The notes under the pieces were generated by a model. That model saw nothing but the letters and a program-made list of their open reading frames with translations. It did not search any database and was not told the origin of the DNA. The position numbers and the translations under genes were made by a program. This document shows positions 43,254-51,507 of a DNA stretch of 61,826 nucleotides, piece after piece; positions within the stretch are counted from its first letter, which is position 1; each line of letters starts with the position of its first letter. Source of the DNA: Deltaproteobacteria bacterium CSP1-8 (GTDB lineage Bacteria > Desulfobacterota > Deferrimicrobia > Deferrimicrobiales > Deferrimicrobiaceae); the NCBI GenBank assembly GCA_001443455.1, contig LDXO01000001.1, positions 67,102 through 128,927 of the forward strand, read 5' to 3'.

Positions 43254-45941
43254 TCAAGGGCACTGTGCGGGAATGTAGATCGTGAAGGAAGAGCCCTTCC
43301 CGGGGGAACTCTCGACGTGAACGCCGCCGTTGTGGTTCTTGACGATGCCGTACACCATCGGCAGCCCCATCCCGGAAAGTCCCTTCTCCTTCCTCGTGGT
43401 GAAGAACGGCTCGAAGAGACGTCGCATGACCTCCTCCGTCATCCCCTCCCCCGTGTCGGTGACCGTAAGGACCGCATAAGCGCCCGGTTTGCCGACATGG
43501 TACCGCGTAGCCTCCCCGGCGGACAGAATCACGTTCCGCGTTCGCAGGAAGAGCGTCCCCCCGGACGGCATCGCGTCCCGGGCGTTGATGCACAGATTGA
43601 AGAGGGAGTGGCGGAGTTGTTCCGGGTCTCCCTCGACAGCCCGGAGAGCGGGCTCGAGATCGGTCCGGATCGTAACGGACCGGTCGAAGCTCCGGGAGAC
43701 GATGGCGACGACGTCTCCCACGACGTCGTTGAGGGACAACGTCTCCACAACGGTTTTTCCGACGCGGGCGAACCCGAGAAGCTGCGTGGTGAGCCAGGCG
43801 GCGCGCTCGGCGGACTCCTCGATGCTTCTCACCGTCCCCCGGAAAGGGTTGTCGGGTTCCATCCGGGACTGCAGGAGGGAGGCGTGTCCGAGGATCGTCC
43901 CAAGGATCTTTTTGTAGTCGTGGGCAATTCCTCCCGCGAGGGAGCCCATCGCTTGCATCTTCTGCGCCTGGGTGAGGGTGCGCCGAAGGTGCTCTTTCTC
44001 TTCTTCCATTTTCCGGCGCTCCGTGACGTCGACTCCCAGCCCGACGACGCTGCGCACCCCCCCGCTGGCGTTGCGAATCGCCTTGGTGTTCCAACTGATG
44101 GTCTTTTCCCCGCCGTCCTTCGTCCGGATGGGGTTCACATACCCCTCCACCTCCTTTCCCGCGAGGACTTCCCGGAAGGTGTTCGTAACCCGCTTCCTCT
44201 CCTCTTCGGGAATGAACAGGGGGAAGTAATCCTTCCCGAGGACTTCCGCCTCCGCATACCCCGTGATCCTCTCCGTGGCGCGGTTGAACAGGCGGATTCT
44301 CCCGTCATCGTCGAGTTCGACGATGAGCACGTTGATCTCCTCCACGACGGCACGGAACTTCGCTTCGGACTCCACGAGGGCCCGTCTTGCTTCCACCTGC
44401 CCGCTGATGTCGACGTTCACGCTGATCCCGAGCTCCACCTCGTCCGAAACGCCCCGGTAGGGGAAGACGTTCGAAAGGAGCCACCGGGTGCCGCCCCCCG
44501 CGCACCGGTTCTCCCGTTCCAGGCTGGAGAACGACTCGCCGGCGAAGACCCGTGTCAGGATGTCCGCCGTGCTTTCCCGGTCTTCGGGGCGAACGATCAG
44601 CGGATGGACGGGTTTCCCGACCGCCTCCTGGGGGGAGTACCCGTACAGGGTCCGGCAAAGCAGGTTCCAGTGCCGGATGATCCCGTCCCGGTCGAAGGTG
44701 AAGCAGGCGGCGGGGATATGGTCGAAGAGCCGGCGGAAACGCTCTTCCGAGAGAGAAAGCTTCCGGAACTCCCGCGCCCACTGGAGGACCAAAGAGGCCT
44801 GAAGGGCGAACGCCGTCAGTTCCTCCACCGCCCCGCGGTCGAATGCGTCCCGGGTGTTGGCGTACACGGCCAGGGCTCCCACGGGCTTCCCGGATTCCGT
44901 GAGAGGGACGGAGGCCACGGACAAAAACCCCTGCGAGCGCGCGCTCTCCCTCCAGGGGGCGAACCGCCGGGAGCGGAGAACGTCCCGGATGACGTCCGGT
45001 ATGCCGTTCCGGATTGCGGACCCGACGGGACCGTTCCCGAGGGGGGTGTCGTCCCACCTCACCCGTACCTCGTCGAGGTACTTCCTTTTGTCCCCCCAGC
45101 TGGCGACGGGCTCCACCGAGCCGTCGGGGCGCGCCATTCCGATCCAGCACATCTGGTACCCCAGGGAGATCACCCCTTCGCTGATCCCTTTCAGCAGGTC
45201 CGGAACCGCCGCAGAACGAAGGAGGGAGACGGTGACGTCCTGCATCTGCTTGAGCCGGATGGTCTGTCTCCGGATGTGCATCGTCTGGGCGTGTCGCTCG
45301 GCCAACAGGTCGAGGCGCTCCCGGAGTTCCCGGGCGGACGTCATCTCCGACAGATCGGCGCCGGGGTGGACGAAGGAGAGGTTCTCCAGCGCCCTTCCCT
45401 TCCAGATGAGGAAAGGATGGGTTCGCAGGGCGTCCAGCAGGATCTCGGTGGGGAGTTCCTCCATGCCGTACAGGCAGAGGGACAGACTGTCGCTTTCGGC
45501 GAGGAAGGAGTGCATCTTTTTCTGGAGATCGAGGATGCGGACCCTCCTCCGTCCCTTCCCGAGGGCGAACGAAACGTCCAGGCAGATGCGGAGCGCGGAG
45601 TATTTTTCCACCCGGGCCTGGTGGGCGGCCTTGCGGAAAAACGAGACGAGAGCGTCCGGGTCGAACGACACCTTTCTCGCCCCTCCCTCCCCGGTCCGTG
45701 TGGGGAGGATCGCCCCCTTGGCAAGGGCGCTCCCGACGTCAATGCCGTGTTCCCGGAGGCCGGATAGGATCCCGTCACCGGTCGGAGGATCGCAGTAGAG
45801 CAGGCATTTCTCCCGGCGGCCGAGGCCGAGCCAAAGGAAGGGGACCACGGCGGCGCGGAGGTCGCCGGGATCCCGGTGAAAGAGGGCAACGTGGTGATGG
45901 ACGGTGAACATCTCCAGGGATTCCCGCAGGGAGGTGGTCAC
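43254..45941 (-). CDS. MEDS-GAF-PAS sensor histidine kinase
   Basis: The 895-residue protein starts with an MEDS/DcmR-like sensory domain (HHHVALFHRDPGDLRAAVV, GLGRREKCLLYCD; about 10-180). A GAF domain (about 225-385), two PAS domains (about 395-520 and 525-645), a dimerisation box with His674 (GGIAHDYKKI), and an HATPase domain with NLCINARDAM and DTGEGM follow. No receiver is attached. The H-box departs from HDFNN, reading HDYKK. I chose the GTG at 45941 with GGAGG nine bases upstream over the ATG at 46013, which lacks a ribosome site. Confidence 0.88.
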   Translation of the reverse strand: MTTSLRESLEMFTVHHHVALFHRDPGDLRAAVVPFLWLGLGRREKCLLYCDPPTGDGILSGLREHGIDVGSALAKGAILPTRTGEGGARKVSFDPDALVSFFRKAAHQARVEKYSALRICLDVSFALGKGRRRVRILDLQKKMHSFLAESDSLSLCLYGMEELPTEILLDALRTHPFLIWKGRALENLSFVHPGADLSEMTSARELRERLDLLAERHAQTMHIRRQTIRLKQMQDVTVSLLRSAAVPDLLKGISEGVISLGYQMCWIGMARPDGSVEPVASWGDKRKYLDEVRVRWDDTPLGNGPVGSAIRNGIPDVIRDVLRSRRFAPWRESARSQGFLSVASVPLTESGKPVGALAVYANTRDAFDRGAVEELTAFALQASLVLQWAREFRKLSLSEERFRRLFDHIPAACFTFDRDGIIRHWNLLCRTLYGYSPQEAVGKPVHPLIVRPEDRESTADILTRVFAGESFSSLERENRCAGGGTRWLLSNVFPYRGVSDEVELGISVNVDISGQVEARRALVESEAKFRAVVEEINVLIVELDDDGRIRLFNRATERITGYAEAEVLGKDYFPLFIPEEERKRVTNTFREVLAGKEVEGYVNPIRTKDGGEKTISWNTKAIRNASGGVRSVVGLGVDVTERRKMEEEKEHLRRTLTQAQKMQAMGSLAGGIAHDYKKILGTILGHASLLQSRMEPDNPFRGTVRSIEESAERAAWLTTQLLGFARVGKTVVETLSLNDVVGDVVAIVSRSFDRSVTIRTDLEPALRAVEGDPEQLRHSLFNLCINARDAMPSGGTLFLRTRNVILSAGEATRYHVGKPGAYAVLTVTDTGEGMTEEVMRRLFEPFFTTRKEKGLSGMGLPMVYGIVKNHNGGVHVESSPGKGSSFTIYIPAQCP

Positions 45942-46056
45942 GGGGGATTCCTCCCTTCTGGCGAGTGTTTCGCCCGGTCGTGCGGAGAGGGAGTTCGATA
46001 TCGGGATCAGCATACCGCAAGACGGTCCGCAATGCGACGGGGGTGTTCCGGGAAGT

Positions 46057-47286
46057 TCAGCGGGCCGGCGAGGGGGGGAAAAGAAGCGCGAACGTGACGA
46101 TCGAAAGGGCGCACAGTCCCCCGGCGGCGGCGAACCCGGCGGCGAACCCGAAACGGGAGATCACCGCGCCGAGGGTTGCCGCGGAGACCGCGAATCCCCC
46201 ATAGATGCACGTGTTGTACCCGCCCATGGCGAGCCCCCGGACGCGGGTGGGGACCGCCTCGGACAAGACCGCGCCGATGGCCGTGAACGCCACCGCCATT
46301 CCCCCCCCGATGCCGAAGAAGAGGAGGTACAGGGGAACGGCGCCCCGGAACGCTCCGATGAGGGCGATGCATAGCGCGAAGAAAAGATTCCCGGCGACGA
46401 TGTACCGCTCCCGCTTCCCCGTCCGGTCCGCCAGGTGCCCGACCGGGATGCGGATCGCCGCGTTGGCGGCGGCCTGGCAAGTGAAGATGAGTCCGGTGTG
46501 GGTGACGGAGATCCCCGCGTTGCGAGCATAGAGGGGAAAGAACGCGAACAGCGCGCCCCACGCGTATGTGGAGAAGAAGGTGGCTGTCCAGCAGGCGAGG
46601 ACGGCCCGGTTGCCCACGATCTCCCGGAAGTCCGCGGCGAGGTCCGTGGTCGCGGGGCGGATGACCGCTGGGGGGGCGGGCATGCGCGGCCCGCCCACCA
46701 GGATCCCCGCCGCGATGACGGCCGCGGAGAAGAGAAACGCCGTCCGGAAACCCCCGTCCGCGATCGCGCCGCCCAGCCCCGGCCCGGCCGCCATCCCGAG
46801 ATAGAGGGAGGACGTATACCAACCGTACGCCCTCCCCAGAAAATGGGGCGGGGATACGTCGCCGACGTACGACATCATGGACGGGGAGAAGCAGGCCAGG
46901 CCGACCCCGGCGAAGAGATAGACCGCGCCCACCTGCAGGGGGGTCCGGACGAGGAGTAAAAAAAGCGAGGTGAGCCCGGAAATCGCCATTCCGGAGAGGA
47001 TGAGACGCTTGCGGCCCAGCCGGTCGGAGACCAGGCCCAGCGGTAACGAGAGCAGCGCCGCGGCGACCATGAAGCCGGCGTTGATCATCCCGACCTGCAC
47101 GGTGGTCGCCCCGAGGTCGCTGGCGAACAGGGGGACAAGGGGAAGCCGCATGTAGGCACCCAGGTACAGGATGAACGAAAGGGCGCAGGCGACGAAGACG
47201 GGGGCAGGGGCGGCGAATCCGTTCAAGGGGATAACCGCTTCTTTCTCTTCGAAAAGGAGGCACGGTGTCGGGGGTGCACGACCCAT
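46057..47286 (-). CDS. MFS transporter
   Basis: The 409-residue protein has twelve predicted helices. The loop-2/3 signature DRLGRKRLILSG appears in the first half and its counterpart ADRTGKRERYIV in the second, as expected for a duplicated MFS fold. A polar N-terminal tail of about 25 residues precedes the first helix. Substrate is unknown, and neighbours give no clear hint; the kinase gene downstream is on the same strand after about 115 bases. Confidence 0.88.
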   Translation of the reverse strand: MGRAPPTPCLLFEEKEAVIPLNGFAAPAPVFVACALSFILYLGAYMRLPLVPLFASDLGATTVQVGMINAGFMVAAALLSLPLGLVSDRLGRKRLILSGMAISGLTSLFLLLVRTPLQVGAVYLFAGVGLACFSPSMMSYVGDVSPPHFLGRAYGWYTSSLYLGMAAGPGLGGAIADGGFRTAFLFSAAVIAAGILVGGPRMPAPPAVIRPATTDLAADFREIVGNRAVLACWTATFFSTYAWGALFAFFPLYARNAGISVTHTGLIFTCQAAANAAIRIPVGHLADRTGKRERYIVAGNLFFALCIALIGAFRGAVPLYLLFFGIGGGMAVAFTAIGAVLSEAVPTRVRGLAMGGYNTCIYGGFAVSAATLGAVISRFGFAAGFAAAGGLCALSIVTFALLFPPSPAR

Positions 47287-47361
47287 GCCTTGCGTGATTG
47301 GGCCGTATTCTACCCCGACCGGCTAGTCGATGGAACAACCGTCTCTTCGGGTGTAATATGG

Positions 47362-47526
47362 ATGACCATGCAGTCCCTCCGGGTCTTGTCGACCAGCAAG
47401 CGGATCGAAACCGTCCCTCTGTCCCGCCGGGAGGCGGCCAGGGCGCTTCGGGACGGCGCAGTTCATCACAGGCTGGTGCTCGCCGCGTTCGGGCGGTACT
47501 TTACGGGAAGGTTCGATCTGCGCTGA
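47362..47526 (+). pseudogene. possible NUDIX hydrolase C-terminal remnant
   Basis: About 54 residues from ATG 47362 read like the last helix of ADP-ribose pyrophosphatases (RIETVPLSRREAARALRDG, then VLAAFGRYF). No NUDIX box is encoded upstream in any frame. The TGA overlaps the sixA ATG. It is either a decayed NUDIX gene or a short real protein coupled to sixA; the similarity is a pattern judgement. Confidence 0.4.
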
Positions 47527-47984
47527 TGGACCTGTGGCTTGTTCGACACGGGGAGGCGGTGCCCGAGCGGCAGGACCCCTCGCGCCCGCTCACCCCGGAG
47601 GGGGCCCGGGACGTCTCGGCGATAGTCGAATCCCTCGCGGGGAAGACGGGATCCTTCGATCTCGTTGCGGCGAGCGGGAAACAGCGGGCGATTCAGACCG
47701 CCGCGATATGGGCGGAAGCGGCGGGGTATCCTGCCGGGAAGATCGCGGAAACCGCCGCCCTGGCTCCGAACGCGACCCCCGAGATGTTCCTCGCATTCCT
47801 TGAGGGCTGCAAAGAGGGGGAGCGCCTGTTGTGCGTCGGCCATCTCCCGTCCATCGCCGCGGTCGCTTCGTTTTTTCTTTCCTCCGGCGAGCCCGTGAGG
47901 CTGGTCTTCGGCCCGGGGACCGTCTGCCGCATCCGGGTCGAGACCCTGCGTCGCGGGGGAGGGGAGCTGCTTTTTTTCGTCTGA
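47526..47984 (+). CDS. sixA: phosphohistidine phosphatase SixA family
   Basis: The 152-residue histidine phosphatase-fold protein has the catalytic RHGEA at 7-11, ASGKQRAIQTA for the second Arg/His helix, and VGHLPSIA carrying the late His. SixA removes phosphate from histidine phosphotransfer domains and has been linked to the nitrogen PTS in E. coli; here the many hybrid kinases offer possible targets. It begins at ATG 47526, overlapping the previous short frame, and is followed by the tautomerase gene after 29 bases. Confidence 0.88.
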   Translation: MDLWLVRHGEAVPERQDPSRPLTPEGARDVSAIVESLAGKTGSFDLVAASGKQRAIQTAAIWAEAAGYPAGKIAETAALAPNATPEMFLAFLEGCKEGERLLCVGHLPSIAAVASFFLSSGEPVRLVFGPGTVCRIRVETLRRGGGELLFFV

Positions 47985-48013
47985 CGGACCCGCAAGACAC
48001 GAAGGAGGAGGGG

Positions 48014-48217
48014 ATGCCATACGTGAACGTCAGGATCACGCGGGAGGGGGCCACATCGGAGCAGAAGGCGGAGGTGATCCGCCGCATGACGCAGGTTCTC
48101 GTGGACGTCCTCAAAAAAAACCCGGAAACGACCTTGGTGATCATCGAAGAGGTCGACACCGACAACTGGGGGATCGGCGGAATCACGGTGACGGAGCGCC
48201 GAAGGAAGAAAACGTAG
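48014..48217 (+). CDS. 4-oxalocrotonate tautomerase-family protein
   Basis: The 67-residue protein starts MPYVNVRITREG, placing the catalytic proline at position 1 after Met removal, and contains the family VIIEEVDTDNWGIGG segment. Members are small hexameric tautomerases of 2-oxo acids; the physiological substrate here is unknown. GGAGGAGGGG gives a strong ribosome site. It is likely cotranscribed with sixA. Confidence 0.9.
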   Translation: MPYVNVRITREGATSEQKAEVIRRMTQVLVDVLKKNPETTLVIIEEVDTDNWGIGGITVTERRRKKT

Positions 48218-48265
48218 ATACGGGTTTCCCCCAAGAATATACAGGATTTTTTTTGACCGCGGCGT

Positions 48266-48280
48266 TGGTTTATCCTTTGC
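48266..48280 (+). promoter_or_regulatory. possible sigma-54 promoter upstream of the MucR-type gene
   Basis: TGGTTTATCCTTTGC has the invariant GG and GC of -24/-12 promoters with correct spacing, but lacks the usual CAC. A TATGAT at 48325-48330 and TTGACA at 48339-48344 are competing sigma-70 pieces without good partners. Confidence 0.3.
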
Positions 48281-48399
48281 AAGGGGACCCATCCCGATTT
48301 GCCGGACCTCACTGCCTTTAGAAATATGATAAATACAGTTGACAAAATCTTTGTTTCGTAGGGAAGATGGAGATAAATCCCGCATTCGGAGGAATATTT

Positions 48400-48828
48400 A
48401 TGGACAAGAGAGTCTTAGTTGAGCTGACGACCGAAATTGTTTCCGCCCATGCATCTGTTAATGAAATGAGCAGGGAGGATCTACTGGACGAGATTCAGGC
48501 TGTCTTCCAGAAGTTGAATGTCCTTGTCGGGGCGGAAGGTGAGGCAACGGCCGGCGTATCTGCGGAAGTAAAGCCGGCGATACCGCTGAATGCGGCTTTC
48601 GGGGCCGCGCAGGTCTTTTGTATGGAATGCGGGAAAGGGTTTACCACGCTGAAGAAACACATTGCGGTCAGCCACAACCTGACGCCCAAGGATTACCGGA
48701 AAAGGTTCAACATTCCCACCAAGACGCCCCTTGTAGCCAAGAACTACTCCGAAGCCAAGAAGAAGATCGCTCAGAAGCTGGGGCTTGCCGAGAAGCTCGC
48801 CGCGGGGCGGAAGAAGCGCGGGAAATAG
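48400..48828 (+). CDS. Ros/MucR-type zinc-finger transcriptional regulator
   Basis: The 142-residue protein has an N-terminal helical half (VELTTEIVSAHASVNEM) and a C-terminal Ros/MucR finger, C-x2-C-x9-H-x4-H (CMECGKGF to HIAVSH), followed by the typical LTPKDYRKRFNIP and a basic tail. MucR proteins bind AT-rich DNA and act as global repressors or silencers, so the AT-richer islands in this genome are possible targets. GGAGGA is close before the ATG at 48400. A long leader of about 180 bases precedes it. Confidence 0.9.
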   Translation: MDKRVLVELTTEIVSAHASVNEMSREDLLDEIQAVFQKLNVLVGAEGEATAGVSAEVKPAIPLNAAFGAAQVFCMECGKGFTTLKKHIAVSHNLTPKDYRKRFNIPTKTPLVAKNYSEAKKKIAQKLGLAEKLAAGRKKRGK

Positions 48829-48882
48829 CAGGCCACGGCAAACAGAAAACCCATGCCGTTGTTTACGGAAAGGAGGACATCA

Positions 48883-49461
48883 ATGCCCTATGCGGCCAAG
48901 GACTACGGGAAACTCATCGGGATGGAGGGGTTGAGCGAGACCCTGTTGAAAAACCATTTCACGCTGTACCAGGGATACGTCACGAATACGAATAAGGTTC
49001 TGGACGCCCTGACTGCGATGCTTTCGGAGGGGAAGACCGGCACCCCCGAGTATGCGGAACTGAAAAGGAGACTGGGGTGGGAGTTCAACGGGATGCGCCT
49101 CCATGAGTACTACTTCGAAAACCTGGGCGGCAAGGGGGCTCTCGACGCGGGAGGCAAGCTCGGGAAAGCGCTCGCCGCGGAGTTCGGCAGCGTCGAGAAG
49201 TGGGAAACCGATTTCCGGGCTGTGGGTGCGATGCGCGGGATCGGCTGGGTGGTCCTCTACCAGGACGCCACCGGCAAGAGGTTCTTCAACCAGTGGGTGA
49301 ACGAGCACGACGTGGGTCATCCGGCGGGCGCCACCCCGATCCTCGTCATGGACGTCTTCGAGCACGCTTTCATGACCGATTACGGCCTGAAGAGAGCCGA
49401 CTACATCGCGGCGTTCTTCAAGAACATCGACTGGAAGGCGGCCGAGGCGAGGCTCAAGTAA
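48883..49461 (+). CDS. Fe/Mn superoxide dismutase
   Basis: The 192-residue enzyme disproportionates superoxide. Metal ligands are H25, H74, D157 and H161 (DVFEHAF), with HEYYFENLGG and the dimer-face residues in place. Metal preference cannot be decided safely. There is no signal peptide, so it is cytoplasmic. AGGAGG lies six bases before the ATG. It ends at a strong terminator. Its presence next to rubrerythrin elsewhere in the window fits an anaerobe or microaerophile that meets oxygen. Confidence 0.93.
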   Translation: MPYAAKDYGKLIGMEGLSETLLKNHFTLYQGYVTNTNKVLDALTAMLSEGKTGTPEYAELKRRLGWEFNGMRLHEYYFENLGGKGALDAGGKLGKALAAEFGSVEKWETDFRAVGAMRGIGWVVLYQDATGKRFFNQWVNEHDVGHPAGATPILVMDVFEHAFMTDYGLKRADYIAAFFKNIDWKAAEARLK

Positions 49462-49493
49462 ACGAAGGGGTTACCGGCACCCGGGGGACGTTT

Positions 49494-49533
49494 CGGGCTA
49501 TTCGGGGACAATCCCGGAATAGCCCGTTTTTTT
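49494..49533 (+). terminator. intrinsic terminator after superoxide dismutase
   Basis: CGGGCTATTC (49494-49503) pairs perfectly with GAATAGCCCG (49517-49526), with inner GGG/CCC pairing, and is followed by seven T residues (49527-49533). Confidence 0.9.
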
Positions 49534-49553
49534 CCGGGAGGAGAAGGCGGGAT

Positions 49554-51503
49554 TTGGATTACTACGCGCAAGGGAGCCTGGTGGCCGCGGTGGTGGCTCT
49601 TGCCATCGCGGGATATCTGCGCGTGTGGGCGAAGGAGGACGCGGAGGCACGGGCGTTCGCAAGCCTGTCGTTCCTGATCTTCCTGTGGTGCTTCCCCGAG
49701 TACCTCTGGAAGACCCTCGACTCCGTGTTCTGGCACCGGGCCGCCCTGGCGGCGGTCATGTTCATCCCTCCCTTCGTGCTGCGGTACAGCGGTTCGGCGG
49801 TGCGGACCCGCCCGAGGTGGTACCCGGTCGCGTTCGTTGCCGGGATATGGATCAGCGCGGCCTTCGCGACCACGATCGCGAGCAACCGCCTGTTCTTCTC
49901 CCCCTGGTGGAACGTCGCGGCGCTCCTGTACGTCTACCCCTACCTCGCGCTTTCCCTCCACATCGTCGTCCGTCACGGGTTCCGGGCGAACCCGTCCTCG
50001 ATCGAGCGGAAGAAGTTCCAGTTCCTTCTCGTGGGGGGGGGGATCGCGAGCCTCGTCGCGCCGCTCAACTTCCTCCCGGGGACGGGGATCTCCTTCCCGC
50101 CGCTCGCGTCGTTCGCGATCCTCCTATTCTTCTACTTCATGGCGACGGGGATCCTGCATCTCCACTTCTTCGAATTCCCCGACATCGTGGGGAGGGCGAT
50201 CATCCTGGTTATCCAGGTGTTCGCCTTCGCCGTCGTGTTCGGGATCCTGGAAGTCGTGTCCGGGCGGAAATTCTGGTTCCCCCTGGCGGGGACCTTCCTG
50301 ATCTCGTTTTTCCTTCTCACCTTCTACCCCGTCCTGATGCGGAAGCTCGGGGGGATATCGTCCGACCTGCTCGTCCGGGAGTCGCGGACCATCCAGGCCG
50401 GCCTGGGCAACTTCGCGAAGAGGTTCCCCGATTCGACGTCGCAGGCCGAGATCGCCCGGATCGTGGAGGAGGGCCTCGGGCAGGTGCCGTTCGTGGCACG
50501 CGCCTCCCTCTGGATCCGCCCGGAGGGCGGGACCGACGAGGGAATCGGGTCTCTCCCGGTCCGCCCCGACGAGTACCTGCGCGCACTCGGGCGGTTCTCC
50601 GCCCGGTTCCCCATGCTGAAGTTCATGGAGCACGGCGGATCGCGCGCGGCGGACGTCGCCATCTGGGACGACTCCTGGGATGCCTCCTTCCCCATTTTCC
50701 TGCGGGGGAGCATGGCAGGGGTGGCGTTGTTCCTTTGGAAGGAAAAGACGCCGTCCTTCCGGGAACTGGAGCTGCTGATCCCCTTCCTGGAAGGGATCGG
50801 GCTGGCGGTGGAGAATATCCGCCAGAAACAGAGGATCCAGAGGAAGGAGCACTTCGCCACCGTCGGCGAGCTTGCGGCGGGGCTGGCCCACGAAGTGCGA
50901 ACTCCGGCCGGTGTGATCAAGGGGGCGGCGCAGTTCCTTTCCCGCGGGGCCTCTTCCCGGGACCGGGAGTTCCTCGACATCATCGTCGAGGAGGCGGACC
51001 GCCTGAACGGCGTCGTGACGGAGTTCCTGGAGTACGCCCGGCCCGGGAACCGCATCCCCAAGAGGATCTCCCTGCGCGATCCCGTGGAGCGCGCGGTGGC
51101 GCGGCTCACGCGGGAAAGGGCGAACGGGATGAACGGGGTCCGCCCCCACATCCATGTCGGCGAGCCGGTTCCGGAGGTTACCGCCGACCCGTCCGAGATC
51201 GAGCGGGTGGTGTTCAACCTGCTGACGAACGCGGTCGAAGCGATGCCCGACGGAGGGGATCTCACCGTGCGGATTTCCTCCCACGGAGGAGAGAGCCGGA
51301 TCGTCGTCGAGGATACCGGGACGGGGATCGGGGAGGCGGACCGGAAGCACCTCTTCCGCCCTTTCTTCACCACGAGGGAGCGCGGCGTGGGGATGGGGCT
51401 GGCGATCTGCCGGAGGATTGTCGAGGAAAACGGCGGGTCCGTCGCGTTCGAGACCGTGAGAGGAAAGGGGAGCCGTTTCACGGTGAAGCTGCCGGAGGGA
51501 TGA
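49554..51503 (+). CDS. membrane sensor histidine kinase of an NtrC-family pair
   Basis: The 649-residue protein has seven or eight N-terminal hydrophobic helices (about 7-270), a GAF-like region (about 300-430), HisKA with His446 (GLAHEVRTP) and a compact HATPase domain (NLLTNAVEAMPDGG, DTGTGIG, GVGMGLAI). The multi-helix sensor resembles 7TM and PrsK-type kinases that sense membrane or cell-surface states. The start is a TTG at 49554 with GGAGG/GAAGG upstream. The regulator gene follows after 4 bases. The terminator of the preceding gene lies only 21 bases away, so a promoter must sit within or before it. Confidence 0.88.
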   Translation: MDYYAQGSLVAAVVALAIAGYLRVWAKEDAEARAFASLSFLIFLWCFPEYLWKTLDSVFWHRAALAAVMFIPPFVLRYSGSAVRTRPRWYPVAFVAGIWISAAFATTIASNRLFFSPWWNVAALLYVYPYLALSLHIVVRHGFRANPSSIERKKFQFLLVGGGIASLVAPLNFLPGTGISFPPLASFAILLFFYFMATGILHLHFFEFPDIVGRAIILVIQVFAFAVVFGILEVVSGRKFWFPLAGTFLISFFLLTFYPVLMRKLGGISSDLLVRESRTIQAGLGNFAKRFPDSTSQAEIARIVEEGLGQVPFVARASLWIRPEGGTDEGIGSLPVRPDEYLRALGRFSARFPMLKFMEHGGSRAADVAIWDDSWDASFPIFLRGSMAGVALFLWKEKTPSFRELELLIPFLEGIGLAVENIRQKQRIQRKEHFATVGELAAGLAHEVRTPAGVIKGAAQFLSRGASSRDREFLDIIVEEADRLNGVVTEFLEYARPGNRIPKRISLRDPVERAVARLTRERANGMNGVRPHIHVGEPVPEVTADPSEIERVVFNLLTNAVEAMPDGGDLTVRISSHGGESRIVVEDTGTGIGEADRKHLFRPFFTTRERGVGMGLAICRRIVEENGGSVAFETVRGKGSRFTVKLPEG

Positions 51504-51507
51504 GCGG

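Noticed and set aside
43209-45767. An 852-codon frame on the plus strand opposite the MEDS kinase
   Set aside because: Low-complexity antisense translation; the minus strand encodes a complete kinase.
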